Assembly: GCA_029237775.1 (NCBI GenBank)
Contig: JAQZBR010000001.1
Coordinates: 434,001 to 498,000 of the forward strand
Direction: 5' to 3'
From: Bacteroidota bacterium
GTDB taxonomy: Bacteria; Bacteroidota; Bacteroidia; 2-12-FULL-35-15
Length of the DNA stretch: 64,000 nt
In this document: positions 14,834 to 25,100 of the stretch, one piece after another
Numbering within the stretch: position 1 is the first letter of the stretch
How the letters are laid out: each line of letters opens with the position of its first letter
Notes under the pieces: model-generated
Told to the model about the DNA's origin: nothing
What the model saw: the letters and a program-made list of their open reading frames with translations, nothing else
The model's database searches: none
Made by a program: the position numbers and the translations under genes

Positions 14834-17791
14834 ATGCAAAGATTAAAATCACGCCTCCTTATATTCTTTCTGATCCTCTCAGCCCTTCTTAATAAAAGTG
14901 TTGCACAATCTTATTTTTTCAAAAATTATTCTGTTGATGATGGCTTGCCATTCGTGCAGGTTTCTGCTATTTTTCAGGATTCTAAAGGCAACTTATGGAC
15001 GGGCGGCTATGGAGGCTTGAGTCGTTTTGATGGGTATAACTTCAAAAATTTTACCCCGCATGATGGTTTGCTGAATTATTCGGTGACTTCCATAACTGAA
15101 GATGACAAAGGAAATATTTGGATCGGAACGATAAATGGGATCAACAAGTATGACGGTAAAAAATTCTCCAGCTACAATACAAAGCTTGGCTTGATCAACA
15201 ATAATATTACCTGTTGCATTAAGGATTACAAAGGAGATCTCTGGTTTGGAACTTCTCAGGGATTAAGTAAACTGGAAAACGGAACTTTTATAAACTTCAC
15301 CCGACTAGATGGGCTGGTCGGTGATCACGTAAGATGTTTGTATGAGGATCATCAGCGGAATATCTGGATCGGTACGGATAACGGAATGAGTATGTATGAT
15401 GGAAAAAGCTTTAATAATTATTCCATTATGGATGGCCTTGCAGGAAATACTGTGAACGGAATCGCGCAGGATACCGTGGGGGGAATCTGGATAGCGACCT
15501 CCGAAGGATTAAGCAAATTCAAAAACAACACGTTTATTAATCACACTACTGAAGAAGGTTTATCCGACAATGACATTCACACGGTGATCTGTGATAAAAG
15601 AAATAACATCTGGATTGGAAGCTCAAAGGGAATTGCAAGGGTAAAACGATTTGAGTTTAAAAATTACGATTTAAGCACTGAGGTTAACAGCAATATCGTC
15701 AACTGTATTTATCAGGACTATGAACAAAATATCTGGATAGGAACTTTTAACGGATTGTATAAATACAGAAGCGACCTGTTTGAAGTGTACTCACAAAATG
15801 AAGGTTTAACCAACAACTTTATTTACAGTATCGTGAGGGACAAAGACAATAAACTTGTTGTTGGAACCAACGGGGGTGGTGTGTATACAGAAGGTGAAGA
15901 GCGCTTTGCAAATCTGACGATCAAAGATGGATTACCTGACCGGAAAGTCAATGCTGCATTTTCAGATGAAGGTAAACTGCTGTTAGGTACTCAGAACGGG
16001 ATCTCAGTGTATGACGGAAATAAGCTGGTCAACGAAAAAAAATATGACTCTCTTATCGGGGAATCAGTTAATGTGCTTTTTCGCGACAGCAAAAATAATC
16101 TCTGGATTGGCTCGAACGGGGCTGTTTATAAATACAGTAAAGATGCCTTCAAAAAATATGTTCCGCGCTCTTTTTCTGACAACCTGGAGGTTTGGGGGAT
16201 CCATGAAGACAAGCAGGGCAACTTATGGTTCGGAACATATCTCGGAGGTCTGTTTTTGTTTGACGGGACCGGGTTTATCGAACAGAGTAAAAGACTGGGC
16301 TTTAAAAGCGAATCTTATTTTACGATCCTTGAAGACACTGAAGGAATTCTTTATTTCTCATCATTCAATGGTGTGTATGCATTTAATCCGAAGACGAAAG
16401 TTAGCAGTAATTTCGGTAAGGACGAAGGGATCAGCTCGGAGCTTGTTTACAGTATTGCATTCAACAGCGACAAAACAGAATTATGGGCCGGTACAAATCA
16501 GGGACTAAGCAAAATTGATATTGCAGAGTTTAAGAAGACAGGGAAAAAAAGCATTACAACTTATGGCAAAGACGAAGGATTCAGCGGGGTTGAATGCAAT
16601 ACAAACGGGATCTTTAATGATTCTGACGGATCTATCTGGTTTGGCACTGTTAACGGACTGATCAAATACATTCCAGGAGAATACATTGAAAACAAAACGC
16701 TTTCTAAAATTAATATTGGTAATATCCGCTTATTCTATACGGATACGGTGCTTGCACAAAATTCGGTATTGAGTCATGACATGAATAATATTTCGTTTAA
16801 TTACAGCGGTATTTGCTTAACCAATCCGCGAAAAGTAAAGTACTCACATATCCTCGAAGGCTTTGATAAGAAATGGTCACCATCGGGTTACGAAAGAACA
16901 GTCACCTACTCCAATCTTCCTCCGGGGAAATATTCTTTTAAAGTAAAATGCACAAACAATGAAGGGGTATGGACAGAAACTCCTGCAACCTTTGCTTTCA
17001 CTATCAAAGCGCCATTCTGGAAAACGATTTGGTTCTATGTGATCCTTTCACTTGTCTGCATTTCTTTATTGATCCTTTCCATCCGTTTAAGGATCCGCGG
17101 AATACGGAATAAGGAAAGAAGAAAAACAGAAATGAATAAGAAGATCGCGAATATTGAACTGCAGGCCTTACGTGCCCAAATGAATCCGCATTTCATTTTT
17201 AATACGATGGCTTCTATTCAACATTATATATCAAATAATGACACCGATGCTGCGTTAAAGTATCTCTCAAAGTTTGCCAAGCTGATGAGGAGTATCATAG
17301 GCAATTCAAAACAGCAAATGATCCCGATCGCAGAAGAGCTTCATGCATTGAATTTATATCTTGAACTGGAGATAATGCGCTTTACAGACAAGTTTGATTA
17401 TAAAATAGAAGTTGATGAGGGAATAGATCCTAATTATGATAGAATTCCGTCCATGCTCATACAGCCTTATGTTGAAAATGCTATTATACATGGCTTGTTG
17501 CCAAAACAGGGGCATGGCAAAATTTACATACATTTACAAAAGCAGACGAATAGTATTTTGTGTACGATAGAAGATAATGGAATCGGAAGGGAACGTTCAA
17601 ACGAATTTAAGAAGAACAGAATTCAGCAACATAAATCGGTAGGAATGAGTATAACACAGGAACGACTTGACATCCTCAATTCGAGCCTTAACCAGAATCT
17701 CAATGCGCAAATCATTGATCTTTTTGAAAACGGTGAGCCCTCCGGAACACGTGTTCAGATAATGATTCCGCTTGAGACCAATGAAGATTAA
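14834..17791 (+). CDS. Two-component-propeller sensor histidine kinase, LytS/His_kinase type
   Basis: Membrane sensor kinase of 985 aa. Order: signal peptide (1-25), a long periplasmic region of two-component regulator propeller repeats (about 30-620) with many GNIWIGT and GLSKF blades, a Y_Y_Y domain (about 640-722), one membrane segment (about 730-750), a short coiled linker, then a His_kinase domain with the LytS-type motif QMNPHFIFN (phospho-acceptor His785) and an HATPase domain with YVENAIIHGL (N box near 880) and DNGIGRERS. Such propellers in this phylum commonly bind glycans or other surface ligands. No receiver or AraC domain is fused; the partner is the LytTR regulator five bases downstream. 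Ligand unknown. Confidence 0.92.
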   Translation: MQRLKSRLLIFFLILSALLNKSVAQSYFFKNYSVDDGLPFVQVSAIFQDSKGNLWTGGYGGLSRFDGYNFKNFTPHDGLLNYSVTSITEDDKGNIWIGTINGINKYDGKKFSSYNTKLGLINNNITCCIKDYKGDLWFGTSQGLSKLENGTFINFTRLDGLVGDHVRCLYEDHQRNIWIGTDNGMSMYDGKSFNNYSIMDGLAGNTVNGIAQDTVGGIWIATSEGLSKFKNNTFINHTTEEGLSDNDIHTVICDKRNNIWIGSSKGIARVKRFEFKNYDLSTEVNSNIVNCIYQDYEQNIWIGTFNGLYKYRSDLFEVYSQNEGLTNNFIYSIVRDKDNKLVVGTNGGGVYTEGEERFANLTIKDGLPDRKVNAAFSDEGKLLLGTQNGISVYDGNKLVNEKKYDSLIGESVNVLFRDSKNNLWIGSNGAVYKYSKDAFKKYVPRSFSDNLEVWGIHEDKQGNLWFGTYLGGLFLFDGTGFIEQSKRLGFKSESYFTILEDTEGILYFSSFNGVYAFNPKTKVSSNFGKDEGISSELVYSIAFNSDKTELWAGTNQGLSKIDIAEFKKTGKKSITTYGKDEGFSGVECNTNGIFNDSDGSIWFGTVNGLIKYIPGEYIENKTLSKINIGNIRLFYTDTVLAQNSVLSHDMNNISFNYSGICLTNPRKVKYSHILEGFDKKWSPSGYERTVTYSNLPPGKYSFKVKCTNNEGVWTETPATFAFTIKAPFWKTIWFYVILSLVCISLLILSIRLRIRGIRNKERRKTEMNKKIANIELQALRAQMNPHFIFNTMASIQHYISNNDTDAALKYLSKFAKLMRSIIGNSKQQMIPIAEELHALNLYLELEIMRFTDKFDYKIEVDEGIDPNYDRIPSMLIQPYVENAIIHGLLPKQGHGKIYIHLQKQTNSILCTIEDNGIGRERSNEFKKNRIQQHKSVGMSITQERLDILNSSLNQNLNAQIIDLFENGEPSGTRVQIMIPLETNED

Positions 17792-17796
17792 TTACC

Positions 17797-18564
17797 ATGA
17801 AAGAAAACACCACCATCAAAAAAGCAGTAATTGTAGATGACGAGCTTGGAGCAAGAGAATCATTATCGAAAATGCTTGAGAAGAATTGTAAGAATATACA
17901 AATCGTTGCCAAGGCTGACAACATGATGAATGCATTCATCGAGATCACTAATCATCAGCCTGACCTTGTCTTTCTTGACATTGAAATGCCTAATGGGAAT
18001 GCATTCGACCTTCTCGAAAAATTCAAGGAGATCAACTTCAATATTATTTTCGTGACAGCTTATGATCATTATGCGATAAAAGCGATCAAGTTCAGCGCGA
18101 TCGATTACATTCTTAAACCGGTTGATCCCGAAGAATTGGTAAAGGCCGTTTCAAGATTTGAAAGTCAGCACGAGAACAAAACATCACTTGATAAAAAATT
18201 CAAAACATTGCTTTCTAATGTTAAACCGGAAAACAAATTAAAAAAGGTTGGAATTCCTGATGGTGACGGATTGGTGTTCATTAATCTGGCAGACATCATC
18301 CGCTGCGATTCAGACGGCAATTATACGTACTTTCTTCTCACATCTGGGAAAAAGATCATTGTGTCCCGCACGCTTGGTGAATACGAACAAATGTTTGCAG
18401 AGGACAATTTCTTTCGGGTACATCGTTCTCACCTGATCAACCTGGAGCATGTAAAGAAATACATTAAAGGCGAAGGCGGATATGTGATCATGTCGGATAA
18501 TTCTCAGGTAGAAGTTTCGAGAAGGAATAAGAATGAGTTTCTCGAAAAGCTTTCACACCAATAA
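17797..18564 (+). CDS. LytTR-family response regulator
   Basis: DNA-binding partner of the preceding kinase, co-transcribed with a five-base gap. The receiver domain (1-125) has the acid pocket Asp14-Asp15, phospho-acceptor Asp61 in FLDIEMPNG, Thr87 and Lys107. The LytTR domain (about 150-255) has the usual FFRVHRSHLINLEHVK and the closing VEVSRRNKNEFLEKL. LytTR proteins bind pairs of short direct repeats. The target is not known; the 41-aa membrane peptide 400 bases downstream is the nearest candidate on the same strand, which is a guess from position only. Confidence 0.94.
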   Translation: MKENTTIKKAVIVDDELGARESLSKMLEKNCKNIQIVAKADNMMNAFIEITNHQPDLVFLDIEMPNGNAFDLLEKFKEINFNIIFVTAYDHYAIKAIKFSAIDYILKPVDPEELVKAVSRFESQHENKTSLDKKFKTLLSNVKPENKLKKVGIPDGDGLVFINLADIIRCDSDGNYTYFLLTSGKKIIVSRTLGEYEQMFAEDNFFRVHRSHLINLEHVKKYIKGEGGYVIMSDNSQVEVSRRNKNEFLEKLSHQ

Positions 18565-18979
18565 TCAATTATCTTGTAGGAATAACAATACTTCCGGAAG
18601 GTTCAGACCCTTTCAGGGAAATGTTCTATCCTTGAATCAAAGCCGCTTATTTTCAAAATTCACCTTCCATCCGGGTAATTCCATACCGTTTACCTCCTTT
18701 TTACCACCGTTAAATAAAGAAGCCTGCCATTTAATCATTATGGGTTTACTTGTGTGTATTTACAGCGTAATATTGTGTAGTTCATTGAAACAAAACAATA
18801 ATTAAGAATTGGAGCATTGGAGCGGGGAATTGCACTGGAAAATTAATTGGCACATGGGGATGTTGTTTAAATTAATTAGCATGAACCCGCACCGGCTCTT
18901 TTTAAATCTGAATTTCTTCTAAAATATATCTGTATGGCAACAACACTACTAATGTTTAACAATTTTAAACTTCATAGCC
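18565..18979. other. 415-base gap after the regulator gene
   Basis: No convincing gene. A 90-codon open frame that starts inside the regulator gene runs to 18805 but has the composition of non-coding DNA. No T-run hairpin or exact TAnnTTTG box was found. It may hold the regulator's target site and the leader of the small gene at 18980. Confidence 0.4.
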
Positions 18980-19105
18980 ATGGACAGAAAAGCAATTATC
19001 CGACACAGTACAAGATACCACGAAGAAGGTATCGGAACAGTAACCATTTTAATGGCGATCCTGACAGTAAGTATCATTTTTTATAGCATTTACAGTTCAA
19101 TGTAA
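18980..19105 (+). CDS. 41-aa single-pass membrane peptide, unknown
   Basis: ATG at 18980, TAA at 19103-19105. The product has a basic N-terminal part with RHSTRYHEEG followed by one hydrophobic helix (about residues 19-38) and a short polar end, the layout of small bacterial membrane peptides. Support for it as a gene: position between a two-component operon and a strong terminator-like hairpin 60 bases downstream, and coding-like codons. I do not recognise a family. The alternative overlapping frame starting at 18933 gives a basic, non-membrane product and looks less likely. Confidence 0.5.
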   Translation: MDRKAIIRHSTRYHEEGIGTVTILMAILTVSIIFYSIYSSM

Positions 19106-19163
19106 ATTTCCTTTTAAAGTTTGTTTTAGTTTGTTTGTTTAGTTTAGTTTAGTTTAAACCCGG

Positions 19164-19195
19164 AAACGGCATCTGGTTTACCACAGATGCCGTTT
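19164..19195 (+). terminator. Intrinsic terminator after the 41-aa gene
   Basis: Stem AAACGGCATCTG / CAGATGCCGTTT (12 bp, no mismatch), 8-base loop, then CTGATTTTAAT. It is preceded by a low-complexity run of TTTAG units (19128-19155). Confidence 0.7.
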
Positions 19196-19281
19196 CTGAT
19201 TTTAATCGGGATTGGTCGGGCAAAATTCCTGTTTTCGTCTAAAACATTTAACCAAATTTTTGTGTTGGCTGTACAAAGGCC

Positions 19282-19524
19282 ATGACTGTAATTTCAAGCA
19301 CGCTTATTTCAATTGAAAACGATATTTTAAAACTCAATTATTCTGAGAATACAAATCACGTTTCGTACTGCGTGGCGGATTTTTGGGGGAACGTGGTGGC
19401 CAGGGGCGGAATCGATGAACTAAAAGACCGGAAGTTGGAAATAAGTAAGCTCAGAGCAGGCGCTTATACATTTTGTTTGATAGATGGTGACTCATTAAGC
19501 ACGCAACGCTTTCAAAAAAATTAA
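19282..19524 (+). CDS. 80-aa protein resembling a stand-alone T9SS type A sorting domain
   Basis: A short cytoplasmic-looking protein without signal peptide. Its strand pattern follows the second half of type A CTDs: ILKLNYSEN, a central strand SYCVADFWGNVVARG (compare the usual YDVRGQVVLSG turn), LEISKLRAGAYTF, and the terminal RFQKN that resembles the QRFVKQ end of the T9SS protein at 20351-22075. What is missing is the PNP motif and any cargo or signal peptide, so it cannot be exported by the usual Sec then T9SS route. It could be a remnant, a regulator that mimics a CTD, or an unrelated beta-sandwich. Convergent with the hydrolase, overlapping its stop by four bases. Confidence 0.6.
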   Translation: MTVISSTLISIENDILKLNYSENTNHVSYCVADFWGNVVARGGIDELKDRKLEISKLRAGAYTFCLIDGDSLSTQRFQKN

Positions 19525-20324
19525 TAATTCTTTCTGAAACACCTGTCGGCAAAAGAACTTAGCGCTTTCAAACTTTCTACGGGTTCCTCATAAAAACACA
19601 TGTGTCCTCCTTCTTCAACCATTAGTACTGAAGGATATTTACACAGTCCCATCTGCGGATACATGGTTTCGAAATTTATTACACTGTCTTTTTTTCCTAT
19701 CACAAACAATACAGGATATTCAGCAAACTTCAGGATGAGATCTCTGCTCTTCCTTTCCTTCATACCTTCCAGGCTGTTAATGATCGATTGCTTGGAAATC
19801 TCCTGAGCAATTCGTTTAACTTTATTCACTTCCTCCTTTAGCTTGGGAAGGTTATTTGGCGCAAAAAGGGAGGTCACCACTTCACCAACATAGTGACGGT
19901 GTTCCTTTTTAACAAGGCGGATCACCTTGTCGCGCTCTTTCTTTTTTTCTTCCGAATCGGCATACGAAGTGGAGTTGAACAAAGAAATTCCACTAACATT
20001 TTCAGGAAATAATTCTGCGAAGGCGAGTGCTGCGTAGCCACCCATGGAATGTCCGGCAATCACATATCTCCTGACACCAACAGAGTCCAAAACCGCTTTC
20101 ACTGATTGGGCAAGCAGTTCCGTGCTGTGATAATAGCCTATACTGGGAGTTTTTCCGTGTCCGGGAAGGTCAATTGCTATCACCCGAAAACGTTTGCTGA
20201 GCTTTTTACTGAACTCACTCCATACTTCATGCGAGCCCAAAAAACCGTGTAACAGAACTATCACACGGCCTTTGCCTGCATCAGAATAGGCAACCTTGAT
20301 TTTTTTGAATTCAGCGTATTTCAT
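19521..20324 (-). CDS. Alpha/beta-fold hydrolase
   Basis: Cytoplasmic serine hydrolase, 267 aa. The catalytic triad is visible: Ser93 in the elbow GHSMGG, Asp213 in VIGKKDSV, His241 in EEGGHMCF; the oxyanion HG is at 26-27 (LLHGFLGS). A lysine/glutamate-rich cap (about 120-195) sits between strand 6 and helix D. It is close to the MenH/BioH-like esterase group, but substrate cannot be told. It is 26 bases after the end of a T9SS protein gene on the same strand and may share its transcript. Confidence 0.9.
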   Translation of the reverse strand: MKYAEFKKIKVAYSDAGKGRVIVLLHGFLGSHEVWSEFSKKLSKRFRVIAIDLPGHGKTPSIGYYHSTELLAQSVKAVLDSVGVRRYVIAGHSMGGYAALAFAELFPENVSGISLFNSTSYADSEEKKKERDKVIRLVKKEHRHYVGEVVTSLFAPNNLPKLKEEVNKVKRIAQEISKQSIINSLEGMKERKSRDLILKFAEYPVLFVIGKKDSVINFETMYPQMGLCKYPSVLMVEEGGHMCFYEEPVESLKALSSFADRCFRKNY

Positions 20325-20350
20325 TGGGTTAAAGCTTTACCCAAATATAA

Positions 20351-22075
20351 CTATTGTTTTACAAAACGCTGGACGGAAGTGGAATTTCCATCACTTGCTT
20401 TCAAAAGATAAAGCCCGGGGGTTAGATCTGCGATTGAAATATTAGTTTCACCTTTCGAATTGATAACCATTTTATTTAAAAGCATTCCCTGAATATTATA
20501 TAGTTCTATAAGTACGGGTTCATTGGCCATTGAAGTATATCGAATGTTGAGTGTTTCATTTGCGGGATTTGGATAAATATTAAACTTCACAGCTGCCAAT
20601 GATTCATTTGAAACACCAAGGGTGGTTGTACTGCAGCCGCAAGAAACAATGCCTGTTGAATATTTCAAACGTATAGAATCAACTCTGTCCTTCATTACCT
20701 GAACACCTGCTGCAGCTCCAAAAGTGTTATAATCCCTTCCAAATACATAAGCGAATTCAACTTCTTGTATTTCACCTGCTGCGAATTGAAACGGTCCTGT
20801 TGCAGCAAGTGCAATTCTGTCACTAGCCGGGTTGCCGGCAATAGATTCATCCCATGGGGAAAGCGCCATTCCACCATGAATACCGAAACCGGAAGGGTCA
20901 GAATCTCCTGGATACTGAAAATCGCAAGCGGTGCCAGGACCCATTCCATTACCTCCGTATGTCCACGGACTCCCATCCTTCCAGCGGCCTGACAAATAAT
21001 TATAATAATCAGGAGCAAAAACGGGATTACCACAAACAGGATGATTATCATTGTTATACTTCATAAAACGTGTCATTCCCAAATACTCGTTATCCACAAT
21101 TAAATCTCCATAACCAATACCATTTGGTGAATCGCTTGCGGCATCATCTATGAAGTTTGGGTCAAGATAAGCACCTCTTAAAAAGACTACTCCCTGAGCT
21201 CCGGGATGCTGACCATAAAACCCATCATCATTGCTGTCGCCATTATATCCGTAATAGGCGCCACGCGTAACATCACATCCAACGTAATCATCATTAGCGT
21301 TTCCGACATCAAAGTTTGTCCACTTTCCTATGAACGCATTATTTAAGCTAAAGCTGCTCTTATTTACGATCTTATAATTTACAAAAATAGAGTTCTGCAA
21401 TGAGGAATCAGGACAATTATATTCATAAACCATTGTTTGAATTTCCAACCCTATTGCGTTTCCGTTCGTGGATGTGTGAACTGCAGCCCGGTCATTATAA
21501 ACAAAGAATGCAGCCTGATCGCCTTTTATCAAAGGATAGTCTCCGGCATTCGCATCGTACATCCCATCCTGATTATAATCGAAAAACGGGGCCAACGGAG
21601 CTCCTGACAAAGGGTTCACGGCAGGCCAGGTTTGGATCGTGTTCAGTGCAAGGGAGTCAATTGAAAATCCAGCTGGCTGGCCCTCGGTTACCCAGGTATG
21701 AAACGCTTCAATATCACATCGATTTAATTTCCATACTCTATTAAAAGTCAAACCGGTTGTACTATCTGCTGCAGCAGAGGAATTCAATGGCCCCGGCCAG
21801 AAATCAACTCCGTTCTGACGGTAAGTTTGTGCGGCAATCTTTAATTGATTGCCTGCATCAATTCCACCGATCCATAAATTATCAGCATAAATTGTTCCTG
21901 CACCGCTGTTCTTCGGCACCTCGAATTGCCCGTTCATGATATCCCAGAAAAGATCTCCCGAAGCATTTACTCTTGCTTTTATATTATTAATATCGAGATA
22001 ATCACTTGCCACTCCTTGAGCAATCACTCCTGCATGCAATACCATGCTCAGAATAAAAATTGTAATTTTTTTCAT
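20351..22075 (-). CDS. Large secreted protein with T9SS type A sorting domain
   Basis: 574-aa exported protein: signal peptide (MKKITIFILSMVLHAGVIAQ), a long all-beta body of a family common in Bacteroidetes (NNIKARVNASGDLFWD near the start, a calcium-loop-like DYNQDGMYD, VGNANDDYVGCDVTRGAYYGYNGD), and a C-terminal type A CTD from about 500: YPNPANETLNIRY, YNIQGMLLNKM, LTPGLYLLKASDG, QRFVKQ. The role is not known; such proteins are surface or released proteins with metal-binding beta folds. It lies between the giant LRR gene (111-base gap, same strand) and the hydrolase. Confidence 0.83.
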   Translation of the reverse strand: MKKITIFILSMVLHAGVIAQGVASDYLDINNIKARVNASGDLFWDIMNGQFEVPKNSGAGTIYADNLWIGGIDAGNQLKIAAQTYRQNGVDFWPGPLNSSAAADSTTGLTFNRVWKLNRCDIEAFHTWVTEGQPAGFSIDSLALNTIQTWPAVNPLSGAPLAPFFDYNQDGMYDANAGDYPLIKGDQAAFFVYNDRAAVHTSTNGNAIGLEIQTMVYEYNCPDSSLQNSIFVNYKIVNKSSFSLNNAFIGKWTNFDVGNANDDYVGCDVTRGAYYGYNGDSNDDGFYGQHPGAQGVVFLRGAYLDPNFIDDAASDSPNGIGYGDLIVDNEYLGMTRFMKYNNDNHPVCGNPVFAPDYYNYLSGRWKDGSPWTYGGNGMGPGTACDFQYPGDSDPSGFGIHGGMALSPWDESIAGNPASDRIALAATGPFQFAAGEIQEVEFAYVFGRDYNTFGAAAGVQVMKDRVDSIRLKYSTGIVSCGCSTTTLGVSNESLAAVKFNIYPNPANETLNIRYTSMANEPVLIELYNIQGMLLNKMVINSKGETNISIADLTPGLYLLKASDGNSTSVQRFVKQ

Positions 22076-22186
22076 AAAAGATCATTTGCAATTAAAGGGG
22101 ACGATAAATTGTTTACGCTTTATTTTATTTATTGTAAAATTCTTTTGAATGAACCTGGATTATGGGTCAATCAAAGCTCTTGTAAT

Positions 22187-25100
22187 CTATCTGACCACCG
22201 TCACATATCCTTTTTTATTAGCTATACTTCCATCTTCAAAAATTATTCTTACAGTGTAAACATAAGTTCCTGCACCAAGCTCCTGTGTTTTCAGTGTTCC
22301 ATTCCAGGAACTGTTTCTACCTTTTGACTCATACATTTTTTCACCCGAGCGTTCATAGATCACCATTTGAAGATCCTGGATATTAGTTCCTGAAATATTG
22401 AACTCATCATTTAATCCATCGCCATTTGGCGTGAATGAATTGGGGATGTAGGCAGTATTTTTTTCTTCCACCACATTCACAAAAAGATCGGTTGTATCCA
22501 TACAGCCATGTTCATCAGTAACCGTCACCGTATAGTATTGCGACTCAGAAATAGCAACAATTGGATCCGCACAATCCGAACAGCTCAACCCATTGCCGGG
22601 ATACCATGAATACGATGATCCTCCCTCTGCATGCAACGGTGTTGCTTCTCCTGTCAGCAATGTAGCATCGAACGCAACTGCTACCGGAAGTTCATAGACT
22701 GTTACCAGAATATTCTGCCAAAGGCTACCGCAGGCATTTGATCCACTGACTGTGTACAAACTGCTTTCAACCGGAGCAACATTTATAGTTTCCGTGTGCT
22801 GTCTGTTACTCCAGGATAATTGTCGGAGATTTCCATGAGCAGAAAGATCAACATTATCACCAAAACATATATATGGATTATTGGTAACCTGGATGTATGG
22901 CAAGGCTTCAATCTGTATATAAACCCCGCTTGTGTCACTTCTGCAATCTCCGTTTGAGACATATAATTGATAATAACCACTATTCATTTCCGACAATTCG
23001 CTTAGCTGCGGGTCTTCCAATGAAGAATTAAATCCTACGGGCCCGCTCCAGTGATAACTCCAGCCGTTTATTGTAGATGCCGTCAAAAGCAATGAATCCG
23101 TAATACACAGCGTGTCCTCAACAGAAGTGATCGGTGACGTTACCGGTGGAGCAACAGTTACATTCATACTTTGAACACTTCCATTGCAACCTTCATCTGA
23201 TATTGCCTGAACGTGAATAACAGCGCTCATAGTTAAATTTTGAAGATTGAGTGTGTTTCCGATTAGAAGCAGACTGTTATTCGAATCGTACCAATTAATA
23301 TGATTACCCTCTGAAAATAAATTCAATGTCAGAGAGCTTCCGTTACATACCGAAGTATCTGAAATGACAAGTGGCTCAGGAAATGACGGGTATGCATTAG
23401 TTGTAGTATTGGTAACAACTGGCGCATTGAAATCAAAATAGATCGAGGCTGTATTATGAATTTCTGTACCGCAGCCTAATCCCGTTAAAGGCTTTATGCG
23501 ATATTGGAAATAACCTTTTGAGCTATCGGCATGCGAAGTGCTATCTGTCAAATTAATATGAGGAAACACGATCAGTAGCGCATTTCCATTCAAAACAACC
23601 TGATTGTTATGACTGTATGCCGTTGCCTGAAAGGTGGAAAGATCAAGTTGACTGTCCAGTGTGTCCTTTAGCGCGATATTGATTGCCGGAGCCGATCCGG
23701 TATTTTGAAAATGAACTGTATACGTTAGCCAGCCATCATAATTCAAAGGCACAGCTTCAGGGTATGTTTCTTTGATGTTTGGATCATGTGAATTGACAAC
23801 ATTGTAGCAAAAAACACTTGAATTATTGGTTGTATCGCGGTCAGTAGAAAAAGGACTCACATTCACACTAACACATATGTCATCTCCGTCACCTGCCGAT
23901 GGATCAACCGTAAGAAGTAATCCGAAAGCCTGTGTATTTATTATTGATCCGAAATTCGCGATTGAATAAGTAAAAACATTTGCATTAACAGTAGGCATAA
24001 GTGCACCCGGAATAATACCGCTGAAACTCACCGGGCCGTTAATTGTTACTTCCACTTGACCGCTTAAACCCGCAGCGCAATCCATGTTATACCATTGTGT
24101 CATGTCACCTGCATTTATTCGCAGCTCATGCGTCTCTCCCGGGAAAACCAAACCAATATCAACAACAGAACGTACACCAACATCAAAACCGGGCTTGCAG
24201 TTGAATCCAAAATTCACATTTGAAACTAACGGATCAATTGAAGTAAGCGTAACAAGGGAATCAATTCCGGGATTTGCACACTGAGGACTGATCGCCATTG
24301 CACTAGTATCTACACGCACTTCATATACCCCCGGCAGTTTAGTGAAATGATAAATTCCGTTTACAGCGGTATATGTCTGCCCGATAAATTGCCCCGTGCT
24401 GTCGAACAGTTCAAGTGCAATGTTGGTAAGGTCAACATCCAGGCTGTCCCTTAAACAACTGTTGTTATCATCAATGAAGGTGTATCCCACAATACCCTTG
24501 GCACCCGTGCAATTGTAAGGATTGTTGGTTGTATCGCTGGTCACACATAGCGGATGAGCAAGATCGTTAGAAGACATGACAGGAAGGTAATTCGGTAAAC
24601 AGGAATATGGATTGTTATCAATATTAAGCCATTGAAGAGAAGATGGAAACTCTTCGAAACAATGAATGTTATTATTACTGCAGCTCAACTCATACAATGA
24701 AGGCGATAAGACCGGGAGACCTGAGAGCATGTTGTTGTCACACTTCAGAGAGCTCACTGAATTCATCATTACAGGAAGTACCCAAATTGAATTGTTCGAG
24801 CAATCTATATTCGCAAGTGAAGCAGGTATAGCAGGGAGACTGTCTAAAGTGCAATTCCTGCAATCCAGGTGATATAACGTTGCCAATGAAGGCAAGTTAA
24901 TGAGAGGGTTATTAGAACATATCAGGGTTCTTAATGATCCCGGCAGAGATGGAATGTTTGATAAATAATTACCGGAACAGATCACGCTGCACAGAGAAGA
25001 TGTTAAGGCCGGAAGATTATATAATTGATTCCTTGAGCAATCCAGATAGTGCAATGATACCGAAAGAGTCGGCAGAGTGGAAATACTGTTAAAACTGCAA

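Noticed and set aside
18533-18805. 90-codon open frame at the end of the regulator gene
   Set aside because: Starts inside the regulator coding region and has no coding-like composition, motif or promoter.
18933-19082. Alternative 49-codon frame overlapping the 41-aa gene
   Set aside because: Highly basic, no hydrophobic helix or motif; the overlapping 41-aa frame has a cleaner membrane-peptide layout. Only one is likely real, and neither is proven.
19128-19155. TTTAG low-complexity run as a possible regulatory repeat
   Set aside because: Only a few imperfect units, next to a terminator; no sign of function.
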